Source of the DNA: Dipteris shenzhenensis | Taxonomy: Eukaryota > Polypodiophyta > Polypodiopsida > Gleicheniales | Strand: one strand, 5' to 3' | NCBI GenBank assembly: GCA_047967505.1 | Contig: CM106539.1 | Length of the DNA stretch: 64,000 nt | In this document: one piece after another, positions 19,836-29,901 of the stretch | Numbering within the stretch: position 1 is the first letter of the stretch | Layout of the letters: each line of letters starts with the position of its first letter | Notes under the pieces: generated by a model | Database searches by the model: none | Seen by the model: the letters and a program-made list of their open reading frames with translations, nothing else | Told to the model about the DNA's origin: nothing | Made by a program: the position numbers and the translations under genes

Positions 19836-22800
19836 ATGTCGACTAGCAACCTCAATCTGGAGGCATCTGCTAAGTTAGACAACTCCAATTATGGTACATG
19901 GAAATACCGAATGGAAACCATTCTTGTACTTCAGGACAAATGGGAGTATGTCGACGGGTCTACACTTAGACCATTGGACAATCCAACCACTAGTAGCTCT
20001 ACTCCATCTGTTGTCACAGCACCAGCAACGGGATCTACAATGGGATCTACATCTACATAAATAGTGTTCGCACCTGTAGCAGATCCTACCATTGCCCGAG
20101 CTCAGGCAGAATGGGATAAGAAAGACAAGTATGCCTATCACCTCATCAAGCAGAATGTGCAAGATATGCTAGGACAACTCAACATAGTCAAGACATCAAA
20201 AGCATGGGATATGTTCACAGCTCTCTACGAGTCTAAGAACACATCCAAGATTCTCACCCTGAGAAACCAGATCAACCAGAGTTTCCGCAACAGCAGTGAA
20301 ACCGGTCATGCTTATGTACTCCGCATCAAAGACTACAACAATCAACTTGTAGCAGTAGGAGAGACTATGAACCCCACAGAAATGGTTCAAGTAATCCTGA
20401 ATGGACTAGGAGAGGAATATGAGAATCTAGTCTAGAGTATTGCCATCCAATGGCAAATTCCAACACTGGAAGAACTTTAGTTAGTCCTACTTAGTGAAGA
20501 ACTCAGGACTCAGGCCATTCAAGCATGTAAAGGTCATTCTAATAATCAAGCATTCACAGCTTCAGACAGAAGCAGAGGCAAAGGTAGATCATACTAGAAA
20601 AGTGGTCATCATCAACAAAATCAAAGTCAGAATCAGTATCAACATTAGCATCATCCTCAACAACATCAGGATCAGCAAAGAGGAAATCATTCCAACCGAG
20701 GAAGATTTCAAGGATGAGGGAATTCATCCACCAATGTGTCAAACATCCAGTGCAACTACTGTCACAAGATTGGACACTATGAAAGAGATTGCCGCAGAAG
20801 CAATACGACCAAGGCAGTCAATCCAGATAATCGAGGGAATTCCTAAGGCAGAGGAAATCATCGTGGTGGACATTCTAGTCATAGTCATTTTGCAAATGAA
20901 CATGGAAATATGTTTCTTGCAAGCGAGGGATTGCATCAGACTGATACAGTGTACCTAGACACTGATTTCAATCCCAAAGAGGATTACAGCTATCAAGTCG
21001 ACCAAGTGGAATAGGATCCTTGGTACATAGACAGCGGTGCATCATCTCATATGACAAATCATTAGGAATGGTTCATAGAAATGAAGCCATCAGAAGGATA
21101 GAAAAATGTCATCTACACAACAGACAATACACTTAATCCAATTCAAGGGACAGGTGTTATCCCTATGAACAATTTCACTGGTACTAAAGGATTGGTCAAA
21201 GATGTGCTCTGTGTTCCAAAGCTCAATAAGAACCTTTTGTCAGTAGGTCAAATGATGGAACACAATTACAAAGTCATCTTTGACGATGATGAATGCACTA
21301 TCAGAGACAAATCCAAAAGATGTCAGCTAGTAGCAAAAGGTGTCAAGGAAGGGCGCTTATACAGAATGCTAGCTACAATACTAGATAAGCATGCCATGTC
21401 AGCTCAAATGCAACAGATGCCACTATCTGCAAAATGGCACAAGAGATATGGTCATGTCAATTTCAAGTACTTGTTAGATCTCAGGAATCAGAATATGGCA
21501 ATTGGGATTCTGAAGCTACAGTTTCTTGGAAAAGTTTATGAAGCATGCTGCTTCGGCAAACAAAAGCGAATGAACTTTGTCAGAAGTACCTCTTGTGCAT
21601 GAGGTATTCTTGATTTGATACATACAGATGTATGGGGTTATGCCCAAGCTTGTAGCATCAATGGTTCACTTTACTACTTGACCTTCATCGATGACTACAA
21701 TAGATATTGTTGGGTCTACTTTCTAAAAGAGAAATCTGAAGTGTTTTCCAGATTTCAAGAATTCAAAGCCATGGTAGAAAACCAAACAGGCAAAAAGATC
21801 AAGGTCATGAGATCAGACAGAGGAGTGAATACATGTCTTCAGCATTCATGAACTTTTGCAGAAATCACGGCATTCGAAGACAATTGACATGTACAGATAC
21901 TCCTCAGCAGAATGCAAGAGCTGAAAGGAAGAATGGGACTTTAGCAGACAGTGCTAGAGCAATGCTTAGTGAAAAGCATATTCCGAATCAGTATTGGGCA
22001 GAAGCAATAGCTACAGTAAACTACTTGCTTAATGGGCTTCCTACCAAACCGATACAGGGTATGACACCTTATGAAGCATTCACTGGATAGAAGCCACGCA
22101 TTGGGCATCTCCACATATTTGGTTGCATAGCATATGCCCACATACATGATGATCATTGCAGGAAATCGGATGCGAAGTCATGCAAATGCATCATGGTTGG
22201 CTATAGTGAAGAAAGCAAAGCATACAAATTGTATGATCCCATCAACCGTAAAGTCATTATCTCTAGAGATGTAATCTTTGATGAGGAATCAAAATGGAAA
22301 ACCTCACCTACACAGGAGATAGAAGCATCAACTTCACAGTCATCGACAGAACAGGTTGATGAAGAAGAGCAAGAATTGCCAGCAACACCCCAAGCAGAGC
22401 CACAGTAGCTCAGACGGTCTACTAGGGAAAGCAGACCACCAGCCAGATTAACATATGCTCAGAAAGGCAAAGCAATTCAGGTGGAAACCACCAACTATGC
22501 TCTTATGACTACCATCATGGCTATAGAAGAGACAATGTACTTCGAAGATGCAGTAGACAAGCCAGAATGGCAAACTGCTATGAATGAAGAAATGGATGCT
22601 TTGTATAAGAATAATACTTGGGAATTATGGGACCTTCCACCAGGAAAGAAGGCCATAGTAAGCAAATGGGTATACAAAGTGAAGTACAATCCAAATGGTA
22701 GTATTCAAAGAAACAAAGCCAGATTAGTTGCAAAAGGATTTGCACAACAATATGGTCAAGACTGTGATGAGACTTATGTCCAGTAGCAAAGATGGATTCC

Positions 22801-24077
22801 ATACGGTTCTTGATATCACTAGCGACACTCAACAGATGGAATGTGTATCAACTCGATGTCAAGAATGCATTTCTCAATGGTTATCTAGATGAGGAAGTCT
22901 ACATGCAATAACCAACAGGTTATGTTGGACCAGGAAAGGAGAATAAGATTTGCCATCTCAAGAAAAGTCTCTACGGCTTAAAGCAAGCACCTAGAAGTTG
23001 GTACAGCAGAATTGACAAGTATCTTGCTAATCTGGGATACATGAAATCCAATGCAGATCATACTCTCTACTACAAAGTTCAAGGGGAAGACATTACTATT
23101 GCACTTTTGTACGTAGATGATCTGATTGTGATAGGAAGCAAGGATAGCTTCATCACAAAATTGAAACAAGATTTATCTGCAGAGTTCGACATGAAAGATC
23201 TTGGACTTATGCACTATTGTCTTGGAATTGAGTTCGGAGAGATTCAGATAGCACATTCATGAGTCAGCTCAAGTATGTTGACAGTCTCCTGAAGAAGTTT
23301 CATATGGCAGATTGCAAGATTGCAGCCACTCCCATGGAACAGAGTTTGAAACTTATTAAAGATTCAGAAAAGCCTACAGTCAATGACAAATACTACAGGC
23401 AGCTCATTGGATCTCTTATATATCTGACAATCACACGGCTAGATATTTGTTATGTAGTAAGCTCACTAGCACAGTTTATGGCAAATCCAAAATAGTCTCA
23501 TTGGAATGAAACCAAAAGAGTCTTGAGATACATCAGAGATACAAGACAGTTTGGGATAGAATACAGAGGAAGTCATCCACGGTTGCATGGATACTATGAC
23601 AGTGACTATGTCGAAGATCATGAGACCAGGAGATCAACACAGGGATATGCATTTTTCCTTGGTCAAGGTGCTATATCATGGTTGTCAAAAAAACAACCAA
23701 CTGTTTCTTTGTCTTCAACTGAAGCAGAATATAGAGCACTCACTATAGGTGCATGTGAGGCTATATGGCTTAGAAGACTATTATCACAAATAGATTACTT
23801 TGATGAGTCAAGGCCAACAATAATATACTGTGATAATCAATCGGCTCAAGTATTGGCCAAGAATCAAGTATATCACTCTAGGACAAAGCACATTGATGTC
23901 AGAGAGCACTTCATCAGAGAAAGAGTGTTACTTGGTGACATCACACTGTAGCATTGTGATAGCAAAGAGAATGTTGCAGACATCTTTACCAAACCACTCG
24001 GTAAAGAGCTATTCGAGAAACACCGACTAGCTCTTGGTTTGACGCAGAGGAAGGACATTCCCATTAAAGGGGTGTGA
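19836..24077 (+). pseudogene. Copia B Gag-Pol polyprotein remnant
   Basis: Begins MSTSNLNLEASAKLD like Copia A and aligns to it throughout: gag, DSGAS protease (about 21040), integrase (LIHTDVWGYA near 21615), YVDD reverse transcriptase (near 23115) and RNase H (YYDSDY near 23590, TEAEY, YCDNQSA). In-frame stops lie at 20058, 20433, 20478, 20595, 21012, 21063, 21099, 21600, 22909, 23493, 23949 and others. In Copia A almost all of these codons are CAG, CAA or CGA, so the changes are mostly C-to-T. One-base losses occur near 21828 and 22777, with a further frame break near 23240. In RNase H, C1282 and A1287 of Copia A are changed (YDSDYVED). It cannot encode functional proteins; it could be mobilised only in trans and now lacks a 5' LTR. 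Confidence 0.93.
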
Positions 24078-24153
24078 TGGAATGTAATGCTCAGTCCTTC
24101 TTCGATTCCCCAGAATCATCATCTTGAGGGAAGGCCTATTTCATGATGTTGAT

Positions 24154-24165
24154 CTTGAGGGAAGG
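24154..24165 (+). other. Polypurine tract of Copia B
   Basis: CTTGAGGGAAGG directly precedes the TGTTGAG of the 3' LTR, identical to Copia A. Confidence 0.75.
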
Positions 24166-24422
24166 TGTTGAGAGTTCATGCTCAATATCATGTGATCATG
24201 TGTGCATAGCACCATCATGTGATCATATGTGCATAGCATTAACCTTATAGAGTGCTATAAAGGAAAGGGTTAGATCCCCTAACCCTAACCCTAAATGGGT
24301 TTGTATATATTCTATTTTTTCAACTAAATCTAGTGTACAGTTAGTCATTTGTGGTGTGCTCTCTAGCTATGCCCTCTCTCCTCATCTCCACTCTTCTCCT
24401 CTCCCCTCTTCATATTTTGTCA
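24166..24422 (+). repeat. Copia B 3' LTR (257 bp)
   Basis: Runs from TGTTGAGAGTTCATG to CATATTTTGTCA, the same length as the Copia A LTRs but with scattered substitutions (for example CTCAATATC for CTCAACATC, CATCATGTG for CATCACGTG, and CTAAATGGG for CTAAAAGGG), most of them C-to-T. Confidence 0.92.
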
Positions 24423-24900
24423 GCAAGTGGCTTTGTAACTATTGACTCCATAAAGTTTTGGCAAAGCAAGGACACACTAGTATTACTGCAACAATGTGAA
24501 CAGAAACTGTACACATATATAAAAATACATATTTGATACCTTCGATGCAAGGAAAATAACATGATTGTATTTGTGTTTGAATTAGGTTGTCTATCAACCA
24601 ATGGTGGATAATAATAGGTGGTGGCATGTCATACCTATTACGCAACTTTCCAAAGTGATGTATAGTACATTTACTAATATGGAGCGTATGGAGGATGATC
24701 ATGGCCATGGAGGTGATGATGATTGTGACCTCTTCTTTCCCAAAGTCATGATCTCCACCTTTATTGTCACATTCTTTGTGGCCCATATTATCATCAGCAT
24801 CATTATTTGGATCTTTTGCTGGCATCTTTGTATCCACATCCCCATCTTCAAAAATATGTTTGCTTCAAAAAGCAACTTGGACCATGTACCACCATCTTAG
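24423..24900 (+). pseudogene. CACTA copy 2 transposase C-terminal remnant
   Basis: Directly abuts the Copia B LTR. It continues copy 1 homology from the DUF4216 point (GCAAGTGGCTTTGTAACTAT) through NRWWHVIPIT and STFTNMERMEDDHGHGGDDD (24640-24730), then diverges into an AT-rich tail with LDHVPPS before a stop at 24900. Together with 16930-19063 it forms one element split by Copia B. Confidence 0.65.
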
Positions 24901-24977
24901 ATCCAAATGATCCGAATGAAAGACCACCTACATTGAAGATCCTAATTAGGTTCTAGTAATTATATTCATTTATGCTC

Positions 24978-25001
24978 AAGTATATATATATATATATATA
25001 T
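24978..25001. repeat. (TA)n microsatellite
   Basis: AAGTATATATATATATATATATG, about 10 TA units, between the tails of CACTA copies 2 and 3. Confidence 0.8.
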
Positions 25002-25054
25002 GAAAATCTACCAACATTTTTTAAAAATAAAGATATTAGCTTTTAATTAATTCA

Positions 25055-25275
25055 TTAGTGTGTGCATGCTCACAATGCTTTGGAAGAACAAAGGTATCAC
25101 TTTCATCTAGTGGAGTCAATGGCAAAGAAACCACATTTGTCTCTCTTGACTATAGCATTGGGACCATTGTAGATAGTTCTAAACCATTTGACATTAAGAA
25201 TGAAAAAACTAAATCTTCTAAAATCAACTTCATAGATGTCACGTATGGTCCCACAATAATCTAACTATGAGGAGA
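25055..25275 (-). pseudogene. CACTA copy 3 DUF4216 fragment
   Basis: The minus strand reads DYCGTIRDIYEVDFRRFSFF, ILNVKWFRTIYNG and KRDKCGFFAIDSTR, then in a shifted frame DESDTFVLPKH. This fits the DUF4216 order (Y.G...DI.E.D...., F...W....., GF..V, then a QA/KH.QVFY region). The frame is broken at about 25135. Confidence 0.65.
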
Positions 25276-25573
25276 GAAGATTAGTATCGGAAGCACTTGC
25301 TCGGCTATCTTGTACAAAGTTAGCCATGACTCCACAATCATATGTGACACTCCTAGAATCGATTCGTTCCACATGAAAATGCTATCAATGTGACCACAAT
25401 GCACTATACTTTTTGTACTACAAAAGAACATGATTAAAGCAATGAGGATGCATTTTGTAGTGATTGTGATCATAAATACCCAAAAAACTTACATGTGGCA
25501 TACATCCGACTGCAAGCTCCCTCTCTCGATTGGTTACATCCTCTCCATCATATTTGGCTTCGCAAAGAGCTTC

Positions 25574-26151
25574 TTATAGCCAATCATGAGACATGTGTCT
25601 GGGGAGAAGAGCAAGGTCGAGTGGATATGGCACCCTCTGCCTATGTATGACTCTACATCTCACCCTCTCATTTATTCTTTTTGCTTTGGCCTCTTCATAT
25701 CCCTCCACCCATCTTTGCATCTCAGGACTATTGAGGACACAAAACTTATTAAATTTCTCTCTTTGCTCTTCGCTCATTTTTCTTTCAACCCCTTTATCTT
25801 GGGGAACCTCTACAATGACACAATCATTGTCCTTGATGTTCCAAGCATGTGGCATATCGAGATCCATGGATGCAAGAAACTTTGTGATGTATACTAATGA
25901 CTCTTGCACAAGCCATCCCTCTGCCATGCTTGCTTTGGTCTAGATCTTTGACTTACAAATCCCTTCAAGGTTTTCATTAACTGTTTAAGGAAAAACATCC
26001 AACAACTATGAACGGTTCTTGCAATGGTGACCTCATCAACTATGTGTACAAGAAAGTGCACCTGAGTCGTCATAATGCTTGAGGGAAAGTGCTTCTCAAG
26101 TAGGCACATAGCTTCAATGGAGTCCACTAGCCCTCTTAATACTTGATACAT
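25574..26151 (-). pseudogene. CACTA copy 3 DUF4218 domain
   Basis: The upper frame (26151-25894) reads LEKHFPSSIMTTQVHFLVHI, VDEVTIARTVHSCWMFFLKQ and LMKTLKGFVSQRSRPKQAW. The lower frame (25927-25574) continues MAEGWLVQESLVYITKFLAS, EKFNKFCVLNSPEMQRWVEG and YEEAKAKR. These fit the classical DUF4218 signature plus the Glu/Lys-rich segment after it. A frameshift near 25915 separates them. Confidence 0.75.
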
Positions 26152-26559
26152 AGATATCTTTTTGTGAGATCCACCTATTCCACATGCGCTTGTAAGATTA
26201 AATATTTTATATCCATCATTTAAAATTGTATGAAATATAAAAAAGGTAATATGATAGTAATAATACCTGACAATGCCACTTCTCTTGTATAGATAGCGGT
26301 TCTAACATCTTCTAATAAGCATCCTCTCATTGTAATTGGGAGATAAACTGCCCAAGCAACAAAGGAGAGCCAAGAATGTGTCACAAGCATATAAGTTAAT
26401 TACTTGAAAGCATCAAAATATTAGTTCTATATACTCTTCTTTCAAGCTAACATGTAGAATACATGTAAGACCTTGTGCCAAATCATGGGACTTGAGGCCA
26501 CTAAGCTTATTGTCCCTTGTAAACGCTCCCCTCAAGCAATGCATGTGTCTCATGGGTGT

Positions 26560-27900
26560 TCAAAAAGATGCAATATCCACCTTGACCCTTGCCTCCTCTA
26601 CCTTGGAAAGGATCCATGGTGCCTTTGGGAGAACAATTTGTGGAGGACACACTTGGGTTCCTGAACCACCCTCCTGAGTTCTAGAACCATGCTCTTGAAT
26701 TCTATGCACATGCTCTTGTGGCCACAAGTGAGGCATCCTACCCATCTTGTGCAAGTCTTCTCGCACTCCCCTTGTGTCTTTGTCACCAAGCAAGTGTGCC
26801 CAAATAGAAGCCATCACATTCTTGAAGATATGCATGGGATCCAAGACGTGATTGATTTGTAACTAACCCCAATATGGAAGCTCGTGAAAGATAGATAGCT
26901 GGTCCATACCTGGAGGAGGCTCCTCACTATTAGCTCTCCAATCCTGAATCTAGTCACTTGCCTTCCTACGGACTAGTGGTGGATCATCTTCATAAACCAT
27001 CATAAACCAAATTCCTCATATGTTTGGAGTGTCGTGCATTCAAACTAGGGCGACAAATAGGACAAGCATGGTACCCTTGTGTTTTAAGTCCTACATATAT
27101 GCATGGACACATAGGTTATTAGACATGCATAGATCACACCACAATAGAAACATAAAGGTATCAATAGGCATGCAAAAGCATGTACCTATGCACTCCCCAA
27201 ATCCTGGTTAGTCATGGATGGTCCACATCAAAATTCCCCTGATGCACATGTATGCAGCTCGGCCTCGGGGCTTTAGAAATATCAAAGACATGTATGCCCC
27301 TCCATAGGGTCTACAGCTCCTCGATCAAGAGTTCCATGTACATGGCCATATTTTTGGCCTTGTACTTCCCCGGCACAAGTAGGGCAAGCATGAGGTGTCC
27401 CTTCTTTATTGCTAGCCATGGCAGGATATTGTAGTTCACCAAGACTATGGGCCATGTCGACCAAGATATGGAGCGTAACCCAAAAGCACACCATCCATTT
27501 TGAGCCCAAGATGTAAATTGTGTGGCCCCTCATTGTCTATATGCTTCCAAGCAGCACAATCTACTGGGATCCTCAAAGTGTCATCGGTGGACCATTGTGT
27601 AGCATGCCACATCATCAATCGCACAATGGAGTTGCATCTGAACATGTACTATATTTTGGGAATGATGGAAAAATGTCTCAGGACCTTCATTGGGATTGTC
27701 TCCCCTAGCAAGTCATGTCTGTCGCACTATGCTCCACACTCTGGGCAATTAACCAAATCGCCATACTCTTGACAAAACAAAATACAATCATTAGGGCAAG
27801 AATGCATGGTTTCATAATCCATCCCAACCATCATCAACATCTTTTTTTTGGAATTGGGCATGGTATTTGGGATAGGCAATGCAACCTATTACGATTTGCA
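26560..27900 (-). pseudogene. CACTA copy 3 tnp2 transposase fragment
   Basis: Order down the minus strand: MDYETMHSCPNDCILF (about 27830-27780), EYGDLVNCPECG (about 27770), IPMKVLRHFSIIPKI and YMFRCNSIVRLMMWHATQ (27700-27600; a TAG sits where Gln is expected), CAAWKHIDNEGPHNLHLGLK then MDGV (27560-27490), and MDPMHIFKNVMASIWAHLLG with REDLHKMGRMPHLWPQEH (26844-26700). These match tnp2 family landmarks, with several frameshifts and stops. Confidence 0.7.
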
Positions 27901-28277
27901 TATCCAAGAAACTTGTGAATGAGACACTTTAAAACAATTAGGAATGAGATACTAAGATCAAGGCTCCAAACCTTATCAAGGCTGAGACACTTGTGTCAGA
28001 CCATCCATACTTTGCTTACAAATTCAAGATCAAGAGGCAAGCTCATAGTTTTGTCCTCAGACCACCATACAATAGTGTTGATGCCAAATCTTGCATCATG
28101 GTCTCATGCTCAAACATCTCACCCCCATCTCCTGTGGTGCCTCCAAAAAAATAATCCATCACACTCGCCATACCCTCGTCCTCCTCTAGATGATCATGCT
28201 CAATATATCATCTTGATCGAATTGTGGTGGTGGTGCACGTGATTCGTCGCAGCTCTCCTCATCTTGTATAATATAAT

Positions 28278-28447
28278 TGTGGGGGTTAAAGGTCACTGTG
28301 CCTTTACCCCGGTTATTGACAATACTCAAACACATATATAAATGAATGAAAAAAAAGATTAGGGTGTTCTGCACCCACCAAAACTTGTGTGGCTCTCTAT
28401 TTCTCTCTCTCCTTCTTCCATTCTTACTTCCGTTGAGAGCACTCTCA
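28278..28447 (+). repeat. Copia C 5' LTR (170 bp)
   Basis: Begins TGTGGGGGTTAAAGG and ends GAGAGCACTCTCA. A TATATAAAT box lies at 28335-28343. Preceded by ATAAT. Confidence 0.88.
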
Positions 28448-28449
28448 AC

Positions 28450-28461
28450 TGGTATCAGAGC
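28450..28461 (+). other. Primer-binding site of Copia C
   Basis: TGGTATCAGAGC, two bases after the LTR; complementary to initiator-Met tRNA. Confidence 0.9.
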
Positions 28462-29901
28462 CCGGGTGATCTAGCTAAGCGTGTGTGAATGCTTAGAAGC
28501 TCAGTAGCTTTGTGGGAGGAAGGAAAAGCTCTGTGGGAAGCTTTGTGGGTGACTTTACTTGCATCCGAGTATGCAGAGACCTTGGAGGAACCTTTGGAAA
28601 TGTCACTTTGGCTTTGCAAAGTGGTTTTGAGAGCCTGTTAAGTGTTTTCAAAAACAAAAGTCGTTTTTTGAGCTTTTTCCTGTTCCATTCAATGACAGAG
28701 ACTCCGTATTGACTTGTAGAGGCAACTATTGCTTGCTTTTGGTGTCCACTTCACTTCAGGAGCTTGAAAACACCTTCATTCTTGAATCTGAGATCATTTC
28801 ATTGGATTTCTGACTCACTATGTCAGTTTTTGCATTTTTCTACCCGGGTGTTGGAACTCAAGTTTGGAGCAACCATTTGTAGATTTGTCAATTCCAGTGG
28901 ACTTGGGAGGTCCTAAAACTTCTATGTTACTCATCATTCGCACGCTGGTGGAGTTTACAAACAATTCTGTTTTCAAAAACGTTTTTCAGTCTGTGTGTTG
29001 GACCTAGAGATTGAGAACACCGTTTCCAAAACTGTCTGTCCCATTGCGTTTCAGATGCCCAAAAACCTCTACCTATCAATTCTTGTGTGATTTAGTGGAG
29101 TATTTTCAGAGTTATATATCTCTGTGTATTCGATTTCGTCTCTTTGTTATGATTTTTCATTCTAAGGTTTTGAAACCTTAAATTTATGCCACATGGCAGT
29201 GGATAAGTGTTGCCTCCCATTTTTCACTCATCGGTTGGGATTTTGGAGTTCTAGCACAAGAGAGATATTTGCAGATTTTCTTGTTGAGTCCAATTATGCA
29301 ATGGCACCCATGTTTTGAGGAATCTTAGGTTCTATTTTCAGTAGCGGTCTTTTCCCTGGGACCATGATTTCTTGAGCATAACTTATGCAGATCTCTCTGG
29401 TTGTAGTTTGAGCCATGTGCACTCATTCGTGGTGTGCATTGGGTTGCAATGGATGATTTGTAGGCCATTTGGATGCATTGCGATCCTTATTGGATGTGTT
29501 GATAGGCCCATATTGCCTTGGGGGATGCTATTTTTGCACATGGATGCTATTTTATGCTGAGGGATAGCTTTGACACATTGCAGGTGATGCATTGATAGTG
29601 TTATGCTCTCTTGGATGAGATATTATTGATGCATATGCCCATGGATGGTGTTTATGCTTGAGCCATTTGGCACTTATTGGCATTTTGGATTGCCATTGCA
29701 GTTGGCATTTTCTTTTGGGCCAGATTTGCTCATATGGATGCATAGTACATGCACATGAGTCAGCTATATCTTTTGATGCTTTGAGCTTTGAGTTTTGGTG
29801 AAATTTCAGTCTATTGTGACATACACATTTGGGTGCACCTGGTATTTGGTGTGATTCTCTCTTATAGGCACTAGCATTTGGGATTTTGCTTTATTTGCAT
29901 C
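28462..29901 (+). other. Copia C untranslated leader (1.4 kb)
   Basis: TTTT- and TTTG-rich sequence without a credible frame. TTTTGCACATGGATGC-like and GATGCATTG/GATGCATATG phrases recur around 29470-29740. Confidence 0.6.

Larger units (their letters stand above)
19066..24422 (+). mobile_element. Copia B: 5'-truncated relative of Copia A, inverted
   Basis: The same family as Copia A on the opposite strand. Present are the proximal leader (19066-19835, matching Copia A 12985-12220), a decayed polyprotein (19836-24077), the polypurine tract and the 3' LTR (24166-24422). The 5' LTR, primer site, bZIP-motif array and distal leader are absent. The right LTR is followed by GCAAGTGGCTTTG of the interrupted CACTA copy 2, so GCAAG was probably the target duplication, with its left partner lost by deletion. 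Confidence 0.93.
25055..28272 (-). mobile_element. CACTA transposon copy 3
   Basis: A minus-strand CACTA coding region lying tail-to-tail with copy 2. Reading down from about 27900 it carries tnp2, DUF4218 and DUF4216 in the canonical order. Copia C interrupts it at 28273-28277/34203; sequence beyond Copia C (34203-34800) is probably its 5' side. No DNA termini could be placed. Confidence 0.75.
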
